From NCBI RefSeq assembly GCF_000311725.1, contig NZ_HE978513.1, forward strand, positions 346,252 through 410,251: a DNA stretch of 64,000 nt. Direction: 5' to 3'. Below the pieces are notes generated by a model that had not been told where the DNA came from, ran no database searches, and worked only from the letters and a program-made list of their open reading frames with translations. Positions 9,747-18,884 of this stretch are shown here, one piece after another. The DNA is from Robertmurraya massiliosenegalensis JC6. GTDB lineage: Bacteria > Bacillota > Bacilli > Bacillales > Cytobacillaceae. The number at the start of each line of letters is the position of its first letter. Position 1 is the first letter of the stretch. A program made the position numbers and the translations under genes.

Positions 9747-10250
9747 ATGAAAAACAGAAGGGATAAGTGGACAGACAAAGAAAATCATTTACTAAAAAGA
9801 ATTGTGCTCGAACACATGCAAACAGGGGCCACAAAAACAGCTGCTTATAAAAAAGCCGCTGCTCTCTTAGGCAGAACACCGTCTGCTTGTGGTCACCGCT
9901 GGAACCATGTTTTAAGTAAAGAAGAAAAAACAGCTGCAGCCACACCCACAATACAACTACAACTTCCTGCCCCTAACGAACATACAACTCTGGAAGCAGA
10001 GGCCTTAACGTTAAATACGGTTATTCAATTTTTACAATCATTAACGAGTGGAGAGCAATACGAAGATTTAGCAGAACAAAACAAAAAGCTGAAAGAAGAA
10101 TATGAAGAGCTTAGAAAACAGTCCTCTTCCCTCGAAAAATCGTATCATCAAAAGAAAGAACAGCATCAAGTACTTGTGCAGAAATACGAAACGATCGCCA
10201 ATATTCTCACTGAAACAGAATCCCTTCTAGGTGAGCATCTTGCCCATTAA
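9747..10250 (+). CDS. RsfA-family sporulation regulator (Myb-like DNA-binding)
   Basis: This 167-residue protein has an N-terminal Myb/SANT-like helix-turn-helix, KWTDKENHLLKRIVLEHM then GRTPSACGHRWNHVL. It is followed by a linker and a C-terminal coiled coil (residues about 110-155, [16 protein letters not shown] and on). This is the arrangement of RsfA/YlbO regulators; RsfA fine-tunes sigma-F genes in the forespore. It stands alone on the plus strand, facing tcdA across a shared terminator. Which paralogue it is cannot be decided here. Confidence 0.8.
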   Translation: MKNRRDKWTDKENHLLKRIVLEHMQTGATKTAAYKKAAALLGRTPSACGHRWNHVLSKEEKTAAATPTIQLQLPAPNEHTTLEAEALTLNTVIQFLQSLTSGEQYEDLAEQNKKLKEEYEELRKQSSSLEKSYHQKKEQHQVLVQKYETIANILTETESLLGEHLAH

Positions 10251-10277
10251 CAGGCTGAGATTGAAAACAGGACACCA

Positions 10278-10314
10278 AAAAAGTAGGCCAGAAAATCTGA
10301 CCTACTTTTCATCT
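10278..10314. terminator. Bidirectional terminator, rsfA-like gene / tcdA
   Basis: Arms AGTAGGCCAGA and TCTGACCTACT flank an AAAAT loop, with A and T runs outside. The tcdA stop codon TAG lies inside the stem. Confidence 0.8.
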
Positions 10315-11069
10315 TTGACACGTTGGATTTTAATATCTTTCAATAATTCTCTCACCACATAGCTTGCCATGATAAGACCAGCTACCGACGGTACGAAGGC
10401 GTTTGAAGCTGGAGGCATTTTCGCCTTTCGAATCGGTGCATCTTCCTTACCGACAACTTTTCTTACATCCTCGCGAATGACGACAGGACTTTCGTCTGAA
10501 AAGACAACCGGAATTCCTTTTCTAATTCCTTCTTTTCTTAATCTCGTACGAATCACTTTCGCAATCGGATCTGTATGAGTTTTGGAAATATCAGCGATTT
10601 GAAAACGAGTTGGGTCCATTTTGTTTGCTGCACCCATACTTGAAATAATCGGGATATTTCTTTTTAGGCATTCCTTCATAAGATGGATTTTGTAGACAAT
10701 TGTATCGGAAGCATCAACTACAAAATCAAGCCCATATTCAAAGATTTGCTCATAGGTTTCTTCAGTATAGAACATTTTTAACGCAATCACTTCACATTCA
10801 GGATTAATATCCTGAATTCTTTCCTTCATTAAGTCAGCTTTCGGTCTCCCAACTGTGGAAAGCAGGGCAATAATTTGTCTATTTACATTCGTAATATCGA
10901 CATCATCTTTATCAATCAAAATCAGTCGTCCAACTCCTGAACGAGCTAACGCCTCTGCCGCAAAGGAACCTACTCCACCGATCCCCAGTACTGCGACTGT
11001 ACTATTTTTCATTATTTCTAGCCCTTCAGTTCCAATGGCTAGTTCATTTCGAGAAAACTGATGCAACAT
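10302..11069 (-). CDS. tcdA: tRNA threonylcarbamoyladenosine dehydratase TcdA (YrvM)
   Basis: TcdA cyclises t6A37 to ct6A in ANN-decoding tRNAs using ATP. The 255-residue protein has the ThiF/E1-like nucleotide fold with GIGGVGS (29-35), the adenylation-site residues in NRQI and the following KADLM, and DFVVDASD. ATG 11069 follows GGAGTGG. The yrvM-6S RNA-aspS order is the same as in B. subtilis, although here a transporter gene and a repeat element have been added between tcdA and the 6S RNA gene. Confidence 0.92.
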   Translation of the reverse strand: MLHQFSRNELAIGTEGLEIMKNSTVAVLGIGGVGSFAAEALARSGVGRLILIDKDDVDITNVNRQIIALLSTVGRPKADLMKERIQDINPECEVIALKMFYTEETYEQIFEYGLDFVVDASDTIVYKIHLMKECLKRNIPIISSMGAANKMDPTRFQIADISKTHTDPIAKVIRTRLRKEGIRKGIPVVFSDESPVVIREDVRKVVGKEDAPIRKAKMPPASNAFVPSVAGLIMASYVVRELLKDIKIQRVKDEK

Positions 11070-11114
11070 GTATTAACCACTCCAAATTCAGTTTAAAACC
11101 GTTTGGTTCTATTT

Positions 11115-11354
11115 TTACCCGTAAAAAATATACCATACTTTACTCCATTTATCATCTTGAGATTGAACAAGCTCTAAATTAAGGCTGGCTAAAAAAGGCT
11201 CTTTCGCAAACATTGCTGCTTTTGGATCGGAATAATGACTACTTTTTGCAATTCCTTTTACAAAATGATCATGAGGAAGCGAAAAGTACTGGCATGATAT
11301 ATCAGAAAAAGTGGCTTCTGGGTTTTGAAAACAACAATATTTATGCAAACGCAA
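11115..11354 (-). CDS. Hypothetical 79-residue protein
   Basis: This is an open frame in the otherwise empty stretch between tcdA and the symporter gene. The C-terminal half has balanced composition (for example FAKEPFLASLNLELVQSQDD), which looks more protein-like than a random frame. The N-terminal half is less convincing. There is no clear Shine-Dalgarno, no recognised domain and no signal sequence. It may be a decayed remnant or not a gene at all. Confidence 0.28.
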   Translation of the reverse strand: MRLHKYCCFQNPEATFSDISCQYFSLPHDHFVKGIAKSSHYSDPKAAMFAKEPFLASLNLELVQSQDDKWSKVWYIFYG

Positions 11355-11439
11355 CGTTTTAAAAAACTTCCTATAAAAATATGGTACGATAGAGAAATCA
11401 ATAAAAATGCCTTTAAAGAAAGTTATGGAGGAGAAAATG

Positions 11440-12666
11440 ATGAAAGCAACTTTGAAAAATTACCGCTTCCCTCTTATATTACTAACCTCAGTAATAATCG
11501 GAAGCATTTTAGGAATAAATATGGGCGCAAGGGCAGAAGTGCTCAAGCCATTAGGAGATATTTTTCTAAATTTGATGTTTACCCTTGTAGTACCTTTAGT
11601 CTTTTTTGCCACGACATCGGCTATTGCAAATATGGGGAGTGGACAAAGATTTAAAAAGGTCATGTCCTCTACCTTTATCGTTTTTTTAGGGACAGGCCTC
11701 ATTGCTGCTTTCGTGATGGTAGCAGCTGTGAAAATATTCCCTGGTGCTACGGAAATGAATATTGAATTAACCAAACCTGAATCTATCGAATCGATCTCCG
11801 CTGGAGAGCAACTTGTTGGGATTTTTACAACCGATAGCTTTATTGATTTATTTAGTAGAGAGCATATGCTAGCCCTTATCTTCTTCTCATTACTACTTGG
11901 TTTTGCAATAACGACTGTGGGTGAAAAGGCGAAACCACTAGCGAATTTTATGAATGCTGGTACGCTTGTCTTAACAAAAATGGTGAATCTGGTCATGTAC
12001 TACGCACCCATTGGATTAGGAGCCTATTTTGCTTATTTAGTAGGATCGTTTGGAACAGATTTACTCGAAACCTATATGAAGACAGCCATTTTGTATTTTG
12101 TCGTCGCAGCGATATTTTTTGTCGTCGCCTATACGAGTTATGCTTTTGCTTCAGGTGGAAAAAAAGGCATCCAATTATTTTGGGGGAATATGCTCTCTCC
12201 AACTGTTACTTCTTTAGCCACATGTAGCAGCATGGCATCTCTTCCTGTCAATCTTGAAGCGACAGAGAAGATGAAAATCCCAAAAGATATACGAGAAACC
12301 GTTATTCCTCTTGGAGCCTCCATGCATAAAGATGGTTCTGTCTTAGGGGTGATTGTAAAAATCGCTGTCTTATTCAGTGTCTTTAATATGGATTTCTCTG
12401 GATTCGGAACAATTGGGCTTGCGATGCTAATTGCAGTCCTTGGCGGAACGGTCATGGGAGCGATCCCAAGCGGTGGAATGATTGCTGAAATGTTAATTAT
12501 TAGTTTATATGGTTTTCCCATGGAAGCACTACCGATCATTGCCGCTATCAGTACGATCATCGATGCACCAGCAACTGCCTTAAACGTGACAGGGGATAAT
12601 GCTTCAGCCATGTTAGTTGCCAGAAGGGTCGAAGGGAAGGATTGGATGGAAAAGACGTTTACGTGA
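11440..12666 (+). CDS. Dicarboxylate/amino acid:cation symporter (DAACS, GltT/GltP type)
   Basis: This 408-residue secondary transporter resembles the GltPh/GltP family and has eight membrane segments and two re-entrant hairpins. The HP1 serine-rich tip is visible as TCSSMASLPVN, TM7 as GASMHKDGS and HP2 as GGTVMGAIPSGG. The TM8 binding region reads DAPATALNVTGDN. It probably imports glutamate, aspartate or a C4 dicarboxylate with H+ or Na+; the TM8 pattern does not settle which. The preferred start (11440, or 11437) follows GGAGG at 11428-11432. The upstream MPLKKVMEEKM extension lacks a ribosome site. It is monocistronic, with a strong terminator. Confidence 0.9.
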   Translation: MKATLKNYRFPLILLTSVIIGSILGINMGARAEVLKPLGDIFLNLMFTLVVPLVFFATTSAIANMGSGQRFKKVMSSTFIVFLGTGLIAAFVMVAAVKIFPGATEMNIELTKPESIESISAGEQLVGIFTTDSFIDLFSREHMLALIFFSLLLGFAITTVGEKAKPLANFMNAGTLVLTKMVNLVMYYAPIGLGAYFAYLVGSFGTDLLETYMKTAILYFVVAAIFFVVAYTSYAFASGGKKGIQLFWGNMLSPTVTSLATCSSMASLPVNLEATEKMKIPKDIRETVIPLGASMHKDGSVLGVIVKIAVLFSVFNMDFSGFGTIGLAMLIAVLGGTVMGAIPSGGMIAEMLIISLYGFPMEALPIIAAISTIIDAPATALNVTGDNASAMLVARRVEGKDWMEKTFT

Positions 12667-12704
12667 AAAAAGGTTCAACTAAAGTTGGACCTTTTTTATT
12701 TATT
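12666..12704 (+). terminator. Rho-independent terminator of the symporter gene
   Basis: AAAAGGTTCAACT pairs with AGTTGGACCTTTT (one G-U) around a two-base loop, followed by a T run. Confidence 0.85.
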
Positions 12705-12799
12705 TGATCACATTAGAAAAAGGTTAACTGCATGACCTAGCTCAAATAGAAGTGGCCTTTTGTTGAGACTGTCGACTTTCATAATCTCCTCTTCACAAA

Positions 12800-13050
12800 A
12801 TAAGAGGAATTTTTCCTGTTAAATATTTGGGTTGTGCCCTTTTAGGGGATATAACGGAAGATTTTCCGTTTATGGAGGGCAAAATCGTTTATTTTGGCAT
12901 TTTTTGAGGGAATAGCAGGAATTTCTCCTGTTATTTTGGCTCTTTTTCATGATGCTTGCTCATTAAGCGGAATTTTTCCTGTTATTTTTTCATACCGAAA
13001 TTCCTGCCGTTTATTCGAACATAAAATCGAGGGAATTGATAAATTTCTCA
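12800..13050. repeat. Dispersed ~250-bp intergenic repeat, copy A
   Basis: This noncoding stretch aligns along its length with 49638-49894, with roughly three quarters of positions identical by eye. Shared blocks include ATAACGGAAGATTTTCCG, CAAAATCGTTTATTTTGG and TTTTTGAGGGAATAGCAGG. It contains several small palindromes of the form GGAA-N3-TTCC followed by TGTTAT. It fills the gap between the symporter terminator and the 6S RNA gene. No convincing open frame. Confidence 0.8.
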
Positions 13051-13054
13051 TAAA

Positions 13055-13081
13055 CAAAAAAATCCATGCTAGTCGCATGAA
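13055..13081 (-). terminator. Terminator of 6S RNA gene
   Basis: On the minus strand TTCATGC-GACTA-GCATGGA forms a 7-bp stem followed by seven T residues, 20 nt beyond the mature 6S 3' end. Confidence 0.65.
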
Positions 13082-13099
13082 CGTTTTATAAAAGTATGT

Positions 13100-13291
13100 A
13101 AAGAGTCCCAATCGTGCCGTCGTACGTTTATCCTTCGTTTTGAACCCGCACTCAGCAGGTGGGTGTTCTGTTCCGAGTGGTTGTAAGTCCTATTGACTAG
13201 GCATTTACTTCACCAGGAAACGCAAACTCCCGAAGGTAGTATGTTAGGTCAAAACATAGGGTTTACCACAAACACATCAGGACTCTTTATT
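13100..13291 (-). ncRNA. ssrS: 6S RNA (bsrA/ssrS)
   Basis: This is an RNA of about 190 nt whose ends pair: AAAGAGTCC at the 5' side with GGACTCTTT at the 3' side. It begins with GAGTCCTGATGTGTTTG, closely resembling B. subtilis 6S-1 RNA. It lies between the tcdA side and aspS, the exact locus of bsrA in B. subtilis. 6S RNA binds housekeeping RNA polymerase as a promoter mimic and is used as a template for short product RNAs. A strong promoter lies upstream and a terminator downstream. I rate the identity as high from locus, closing stem and 5' sequence. Confidence 0.88.
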
Positions 13292-13298
13292 TGTCTTT

Positions 13299-13327
13299 AT
13301 CATAGCATAGTTACGTCTTTCTTTCAA
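13299..13327 (-). promoter_or_regulatory. 6S RNA promoter
   Basis: The -35 TTGAAA (13322-13327), exactly 17 bp of spacer, and -10 TATGAT (13299-13304) with an upstream TG extension form a sigma-A promoter. It starts transcription a few bases before the 6S 5' stem. Confidence 0.8.
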
Positions 13328-13354
13328 GAAAGCCCGCTATGCAGTTATTACCAA

Positions 13355-15121
13355 TTACTTCTCTTTTAAAGCTAAATGCAATTCAGTTAGCTGCGCTGCA
13401 CTAACCTCGCCTGGTGCTTCTGTTAACAAGCAACTTGCACTTGCCGTCTTCGGAAAGGCAATCGTATCACGAAGATTTGTACGACCAGCAAGTAGCATCA
13501 CTAAGCGATCCAATCCTAGAGCAATGCCACCATGTGGTGGTGTACCGTATTCGAACGCTTCAAGTAGGAAACCAAATTGTTCTCTTGCTTCTGCTTCAGA
13601 AAAACCGAGAATCGAGAACATTTTTTCTTGAACGTCCTTTTCGAAAATACGGAGAGATCCTCCACCTAACTCATAGCCATTCAACACTAAGTCGTATGCT
13701 TGAGCACGAACTGCACCTGGATCCGTATCCAATAATGCTAAGTCTTCACGAACAGGCATGGTAAATGGATGATGGGCTGCAAAATAGCGTCCAGCCTCTT
13801 CGTCATATTCCAATAGTGGCCAGTCCGTCACCCATAAGAATTGAAACTTACTTTGGTCGATTAAATCCAACTCTTTTCCAAGCTTAAGACGAAGTGCACC
13901 TAATGCATCAGCCACGACGTTTTTCTTATCAGCGACAAATAACAATAGGTCGCCCGCCTCCACTTCTAATGCTGAATAAATGCCAGCAGCCTCTTCCTCT
14001 GAAATAAATTTTGAAATGGGACCCTTTAAGCCCTCTTCCTCTGCTTTTAACCATGCGAGGCCCTTTGCTCCATAAACAGCGACAAATTCCGTTAATGCGT
14101 CAATATCTTTTCTTGAATAATTGGCAGCTGCACCTTTTACATTAATGGCCTTCACTTGTCCACCTGAAGAAACAGCACCTGCAAATACTTTGAAGCTAGA
14201 ATCCTTGACGATTTCAGATAAATCAACGAGTTCAAGTCCAAAACGAGTATCTGGCTTATCTGAACCGTAGCGAGCCATAGCTTCATCATAAGGCATCCGA
14301 GCGAATGGAATCGAAATATCTAATCCTTTTACTTCTTTCATCATCTTCTTCATCATGACTTCCATCATAGCTATAATGTCATCTTGACTTAAGAAGCTTG
14401 TTTCGATATCAATTTGTGTAAACTCTGGCTGACGATCTGCACGTAAGTCCTCATCACGGAAACAGCGGGCAATTTGATAATAACGTTCAATTCCACCAAC
14501 CATTAGCAACTGTTTAAAAAGCTGTGGTGATTGAGGTAATGCATAGAATTCTCCAGGATGAACACGGCTCGGTACTAAGTAATCACGCGCTCCTTCCGGT
14601 GTACTTTTCGTTAAAATAGGAGTTTCGATATCTAAAAACCCTTCACTATCTAAAAAGTCCCGCACGACTTTTGTTACTTGATGACGCATTTTAAAAGTCT
14701 CAAACATGACGGGGCGTCTTAAATCTAAATAACGGTATTTTAAACGGATATCCTCAGACACATCTGACTTATGATCAATCGTAAAAGGAGGAGTTTTCGC
14801 TTCATTAATGATCGTGACTTCCTGTGCTTTAACCTCGATTTTTCCAGTCTTTACATTTTCATTTACGGTGCCCTCTTCACGGGCTACCACTGTTCCTTTA
14901 ATATCGAGAACATATTCATTTCTAATTTTCTCCGCAACGGCTAACGCTTCCTTTGATTCTTCAGGGTTAAAAACGACCTGGATAATGCCTGTACGATCAC
15001 GTAGATCAATAAAAATAAGACCACCGAGGTCACGGCGCTTTTGCACCCACCCTTTTAAGACTATCTGTTCTCCAATCGCTTGCTCTGGTACTTCTCCACA
15101 AAAATATGTTCTCCCGTACAC
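13355..15121 (-). CDS. aspS: Aspartyl-tRNA synthetase
   Basis: This class II synthetase charges tRNA Asp. The frame extends to 15166, but the true start is GTG 15121 ([10 protein letters not shown]), 8 nt after AAGGAGG. This matches the family N-terminus and gives 588 residues. An N-terminal OB-fold anticodon domain ([13 protein letters not shown]) is followed by motif 2 ([16 protein letters not shown]), the bacterial GAD insertion (roughly residues 300-400) and motif 3 (GIALGLDRL). The gene sits 13 nt after hisS and shares its T-box-controlled transcript. Confidence 0.97.
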   Translation of the reverse strand: MYGRTYFCGEVPEQAIGEQIVLKGWVQKRRDLGGLIFIDLRDRTGIIQVVFNPEESKEALAVAEKIRNEYVLDIKGTVVAREEGTVNENVKTGKIEVKAQEVTIINEAKTPPFTIDHKSDVSEDIRLKYRYLDLRRPVMFETFKMRHQVTKVVRDFLDSEGFLDIETPILTKSTPEGARDYLVPSRVHPGEFYALPQSPQLFKQLLMVGGIERYYQIARCFRDEDLRADRQPEFTQIDIETSFLSQDDIIAMMEVMMKKMMKEVKGLDISIPFARMPYDEAMARYGSDKPDTRFGLELVDLSEIVKDSSFKVFAGAVSSGGQVKAINVKGAAANYSRKDIDALTEFVAVYGAKGLAWLKAEEEGLKGPISKFISEEEAAGIYSALEVEAGDLLLFVADKKNVVADALGALRLKLGKELDLIDQSKFQFLWVTDWPLLEYDEEAGRYFAAHHPFTMPVREDLALLDTDPGAVRAQAYDLVLNGYELGGGSLRIFEKDVQEKMFSILGFSEAEAREQFGFLLEAFEYGTPPHGGIALGLDRLVMLLAGRTNLRDTIAFPKTASASCLLTEAPGEVSAAQLTELHLALKEK

Positions 15122-15134
15122 TAAAAATTCCTCC

Positions 15135-16406
15135 TTATTCAACTGAAGCCTTGAATTGTTGTACAAATTCGTCTAACGGATATTCTCTTTGTTCTCCTGT
15201 AGCCTGAGATTTCACATTGATTTTATTTTCATTCAGCTCATTTTCTCCTAGTATCGCTACATATTTTGCTTTTAAGCGATCAGCAGCTTTGAACTGCGCC
15301 TTCATTTTTCGATTTAAATAATCACGCTCTGCTGAAAGTCCAGCGTTTCGAAGCTGATATAAAAGTCCAACAGTATAATCTTGAGCTGCTTCCCCAAGTC
15401 CTGCTAAATAAATATCAATGCCTTCACTTAGAGGCAGTTCGACGTTTTCTGCTTCCAGTGCAGCGATGAATCGTTCGATGCTTAGACCAAAACCAATACC
15501 TGGTGTTTCAGGTCCACCTACTTCTTCTACTAACCCGTTGTAGCGACCTCCACCACATAGAGTCGTAATCGCACCAAAGCCTTCTGCATCACTCATAATT
15601 TCAAAAGCAGTATGGTTATAATAATCCAATCCTCTAACCAAGTTTGAGTCTACTTCAAATGGGATATCAAGCGCTTTTAAATATTGTTGAACCTTCTCAA
15701 AGTAAGCGCGAGAATCATCATTTAAAAATTCTAGAATCGATGGAGCCGTTGCCATCAGTTCGTGATTTCGATCCTTTTTGCAATCTAGAATTCTTAATGG
15801 ATTTTTCTCAAGACGACTCTGACAATCAGAGCAAAATTCTCCGATTCTAGGTTGGAAGTGATTGATAAGCGCCTCACGGTGAGCATTGCGACTCTCTTTG
15901 TCCCCAAGACTATTGATGCTAATCTTCAGTTTTTTCAAGCCCATTTCTTGATATAAGCTATAAGCTAATGAAATAACTTCCGCATCGATTGCAGGATCCG
16001 CACTCCCTAAAGCCTCAACTCCAAACTGAACGAATTGACGGAAGCGTCCTGCTTGAGGTCTTTCATAGCGAAACATTGGTCCCATATAATAGAGCTTAAC
16101 CGGTTGGTTCGCATATCCAAACATTTTATGCTCTACAAATGAACGCACAACCCCAGCTGTACCTTCTGGGCGAAGGGTTATGCTTCTACCGCCTCTATCT
16201 GTAAACTCATACATTTCCTTTTGAACAATATCTGTTGTATCGCCGACACTTCTTGTAAATAGTTCTGTATGTTCGAAAATAGGTGTGCGAATTTCCTTAT
16301 ATTGAAATTTTCCACAAAGCTCACGTGCTTTTTTTTCAATCAATTGCCATTTCTCTATTTGTCCAGGTAAAATATCCTGCGTTCCCCTTGGGATATGAAT
16401 AGACAT
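15135..16406 (-). CDS. hisS: Histidyl-tRNA synthetase
   Basis: This class II synthetase charges tRNA His. The 423-residue protein starts [15 protein letters not shown] after AGGAGG with 8-nt spacing. Motif 2 is [15 protein letters not shown]; the histidine-specific signature [14 protein letters not shown] and motif 3 GFGLSIER are present. The C-terminal anticodon-binding domain occupies about the last 95 residues. It is the first gene of the hisS-aspS operon behind a T-box leader. Confidence 0.97.
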   Translation of the reverse strand: MSIHIPRGTQDILPGQIEKWQLIEKKARELCGKFQYKEIRTPIFEHTELFTRSVGDTTDIVQKEMYEFTDRGGRSITLRPEGTAGVVRSFVEHKMFGYANQPVKLYYMGPMFRYERPQAGRFRQFVQFGVEALGSADPAIDAEVISLAYSLYQEMGLKKLKISINSLGDKESRNAHREALINHFQPRIGEFCSDCQSRLEKNPLRILDCKKDRNHELMATAPSILEFLNDDSRAYFEKVQQYLKALDIPFEVDSNLVRGLDYYNHTAFEIMSDAEGFGAITTLCGGGRYNGLVEEVGGPETPGIGFGLSIERFIAALEAENVELPLSEGIDIYLAGLGEAAQDYTVGLLYQLRNAGLSAERDYLNRKMKAQFKAADRLKAKYVAILGENELNENKINVKSQATGEQREYPLDEFVQQFKASVE

Positions 16407-16439
16407 GCAAAAATCCTCCTCTAATATCCGATAAAAATA

Positions 16440-16727
16440 TAAAAAACTCCCGTCTCTTGTATAAAATATACAAGGGACGAGAGTTATAATCCCGTGGTGC
16501 CACCCTAATTGAAGACGTAATATTACGCCATTCCACTTTGACAGTTAACGCCTGTTCACGTTCTTCCCCTACTAAAGAAAAATTCTTTTTCAGAGCGAAG
16601 CCTACGGAGTGTTCATTCATTAAGTCATTATGTAGAAATGCTTTCAGCCTACGACATTTCCTCTCTAACCAAATGGTTCTTAATTACTATTCTCCATCAA
16701 CGGTTATCATGTTCTCATACTTTATTT
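16440..16727 (-). promoter_or_regulatory. T-box riboswitch of the hisS-aspS operon, probably Asp-specific
   Basis: The leader contains the conserved T-box AGGGTGGCACCACGGG (16491-16506) followed by a competing terminator. The antiterminator bulge reads UGGC, so it pairs with an acceptor end GCCA. That fits tRNA Asp (discriminator G73) and not tRNA His (C73). A GAC aspartate codon at 16624-16626 is a candidate specifier on the 3' side of stem I. Uncharged tRNA Asp should therefore turn on both synthetase genes. The T-box call is firm; the specificity is inferred. Confidence 0.88.
16442..16486 (-). terminator. T-box terminator hairpin
   Basis: A long stem pairs AACTC, CGTC and CTTGTATA with TATACAAG, GACG and GAGTT, with two single-base mismatches and a short loop. 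A run of six T follows. It is mutually exclusive with the T-box antiterminator. Confidence 0.85.
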
Positions 16728-16732
16728 ATATA

Positions 16733-16761
16733 ATAATACGGAGCATGCCTACAATTGTCAA
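16733..16761 (-). promoter_or_regulatory. hisS-aspS promoter
   Basis: Consensus -35 TTGACA (16756-16761), 17-bp spacer and -10 TATTAT (16733-16738). The -35 begins 7 nt beyond the yrzK stop codon. Confidence 0.88.
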
Positions 16762-16767
16762 GACTAA

Positions 16768-16944
16768 TCACGAACGTTCTAATTGTTTCTTTAATTTTCG
16801 CACATCTTTCATTGTTAAGCCGAATTCAGATGCTAGCTCCACCATACTTGAATTCTGTTCCTTCTGTAGAAAATCATGGAAATCAATCCCAAACAATTGA
16901 TTTTCTCCTTGTTGAATTGCCATCCCTTTATCGCTAAATCTCAT
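16768..16944 (-). CDS. yrzK: YrzK-like small HTH protein
   Basis: This protein of about 58 residues ends with a helix-turn-helix-like segment SSMVELASEFGLTMKDVRKL, as in the small YrzK family found beside hisS in Bacillus. Function is unknown; the segment resembles part of a sigma-factor or RNA-binding HTH. ATG 16944 (MRFSDKGMAIQQGENQ) is preferred. A GTG at 16953 lies closer to the AAGGAGAAGG ribosome site and is an alternative. Confidence 0.72.
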   Translation of the reverse strand: MRFSDKGMAIQQGENQLFGIDFHDFLQKEQNSSMVELASEFGLTMKDVRKLKKQLERS

Positions 16945-17109
16945 CTGAATCACCCTTCTCCTTTATGATCTCTTCTTATTGTTTCCAGGAAGGGAGAAAA
17001 AATATCCTTCACCAAAAAAAAAGGAAAATAAATGAATGCACAGTGCTTAACAAGTTAAGCTTGATCCCTTAAAATAGAAGAGATGGTTTTTTTCGAAGGG
17101 AGGCAGAGA

Positions 17110-18843
17110 ATGCACATAAAAAAATATATACCACTTTTACTTAGTCTTATTCTTCTGTTATCACTTATTCATCCACCACTAAAATCTGCCGCAGCAGGCA
17201 CGATACAAGTCAGTGGGGCAAATGTCAATGTTCGTGAAGGTCCCGGCCTTAGCTACAATGTCGTAAAAAAAGTGAACAAAGGGGACACTTTTTCCTTTAT
17301 TAAAGAAGAAGGCGATTGGGTTCAAATTGATATTGGCTCAGGCAAAAAAGCTTGGATTGCGAATTGGCTAATCACCAAAAAAGAAAGTACAACTAGTGTT
17401 GCCAGCAGCACAAAGGGAACTGTAACAGCCAATAGTGTCCGAATCAGAACAGGCCCTGGGACAAGCCACTCCGTACTTGGTTCGTTAAATAAGAGCGATA
17501 CAGTCGATATTCTTAAAACCGAGGGCAATTGGGTTCAAGTGAATACTCGACTAGGTAAGGGATGGATTTCAAAAGATTATGTACAAACAACTAAAGGGGC
17601 TACATCTGGAGGAAATATAGGAACAATTCATGCAAGTTCACTTAATGTTCGTTCCACACCATCAACACAAGGAAACGTCCTTGGTAGTCTCAAAAAAGGG
17701 GAAAAAATCACCATTCTAGCTCAACAGAATGGTTGGCTTCAAATTACATACAAAAACCAACAAGGGTGGATTAGTGGTGACTATGTGAAGGTGGAGTCGT
17801 CATCAAGTACACCATCATCAACACCGAACCAATCGGATTCGAATGCAACTGGCATTATCGGTACTGTTACCGCCACTTCTTTAAATGTAAGAAATTCCGG
17901 TTCCTTAAATGGACAAGTAATCGATCATGTATCGAAAGGAGATTCTTTTCAGATTCTAGAAGAAGTAAACAGCTGGGTGAAGATTCAGCTTAAATCTGGC
18001 AAATTCGGCTGGATTGCTGGGTGGTATTTACAAAAATCAATGTCGTCTGAATCCACTGGGGCAAATGGCTCTCCGAAAAATAGTACCGTGACGATTGATC
18101 AGAATGGTACAAATATTCGTTCTGGTCCAGATTTAAATTCAAAGGTTATCGCAAGAGCAAATGCTGGAGACAAATTTTCCATTGTGAAGGTCCATAAAGA
18201 TTGGTATGAAATTAAACTATCAAATGGAAAAAGTGGATATGTGGCCGGATGGATCGTCACCGTTAGTAGCGGAGTCCCTCAAGTCGAAAAACTCGGCTCT
18301 AGTTCGGACATAAAAAACAAAAAGATTATGATTGATCCTGGTCATGGTGGTCGTGATAACGGAGCTACTGGGGCGAAGGGAACGCTAGAAAAGAACTTAA
18401 CCTTAAAAACTGCCCAGCTCTTATCAGCGAAACTGAAAGCTAGGGGAGCAAAAGTGTTATTGACGCGAAATAATGACCAATATCTTTCACTAGGCTCAAG
18501 AGTGAGTATGGCTCATTATCAAAATGTCGATGCCTTTATTAGCCTTCATTATGATAGTATTGATAACCATACAGTAAGAGGGATGACAAGCTATTACTAT
18601 CATTCCAATCAAAAGTCTCTCGCCTCTAACATCCATACTGCTGCTATTAAGCAGACAAAGATAAAGGATCGGGGCGTGCGCCAAGGGAACTATCATGTCA
18701 TTCGAGAAAATAGGCAACCTGCCGTTTTACTGGAGTTAGGATACTTAAGTAACCCAACTGAAGAATTGATGCTTAATACATCCCAATATCAAGAACAAGT
18801 CACCAACGGGATCGTTCAAGGGATTGTGACGTACTTCAAATAA
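17110..18843 (+). CDS. N-acetylmuramoyl-L-alanine amidase with five SH3b domains (YrvJ-like)
   Basis: This secreted cell-wall hydrolase cuts the bond between MurNAc and L-Ala. The start at ATG 17110 follows GGGAGG with 6-nt spacing; an upstream in-frame start lacks one. It has a signal peptide (hydrophobic SLILLLSLIHPPL, cleavage near SAAA) and five SH3b wall-binding repeats at roughly residues 29-89, 99-160, 170-230, 250-310 and 322-385. The C-terminal Amidase_3 domain has zinc ligands and the catalytic Glu visible in IDPGHGGRD, the E of LEKNL, SLHYDS and LLELGYLSN. Length about 577. Confidence 0.93.
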   Translation: MHIKKYIPLLLSLILLLSLIHPPLKSAAAGTIQVSGANVNVREGPGLSYNVVKKVNKGDTFSFIKEEGDWVQIDIGSGKKAWIANWLITKKESTTSVASSTKGTVTANSVRIRTGPGTSHSVLGSLNKSDTVDILKTEGNWVQVNTRLGKGWISKDYVQTTKGATSGGNIGTIHASSLNVRSTPSTQGNVLGSLKKGEKITILAQQNGWLQITYKNQQGWISGDYVKVESSSSTPSSTPNQSDSNATGIIGTVTATSLNVRNSGSLNGQVIDHVSKGDSFQILEEVNSWVKIQLKSGKFGWIAGWYLQKSMSSESTGANGSPKNSTVTIDQNGTNIRSGPDLNSKVIARANAGDKFSIVKVHKDWYEIKLSNGKSGYVAGWIVTVSSGVPQVEKLGSSSDIKNKKIMIDPGHGGRDNGATGAKGTLEKNLTLKTAQLLSAKLKARGAKVLLTRNNDQYLSLGSRVSMAHYQNVDAFISLHYDSIDNHTVRGMTSYYYHSNQKSLASNIHTAAIKQTKIKDRGVRQGNYHVIRENRQPAVLLELGYLSNPTEELMLNTSQYQEQVTNGIVQGIVTYFK

Positions 18844-18845
18844 TT

Positions 18846-18882
18846 TCGAAAGACCTCAAAATAATTTTGAGGTCTTTTCTTT
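18846..18882. terminator. Bidirectional terminator, amidase / dtd
   Basis: Arms AAAGACCTCAAAA and TTTTGAGGTCTTT flank a TAA loop, with a T-rich tail on the plus strand. Confidence 0.85.
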
Positions 18883-18884
18883 GT

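Noticed and set aside
11460-12611. Minus-strand frames opposite the symporter gene
   Set aside because: They are antisense shadows of a strongly hydrophobic transporter gene with clear family motifs on the plus strand.
16336-16620. Minus-strand 94-codon frame over the T-box leader
   Set aside because: It runs through the T-box and terminator, whose structure explains the sequence; no ribosome site.
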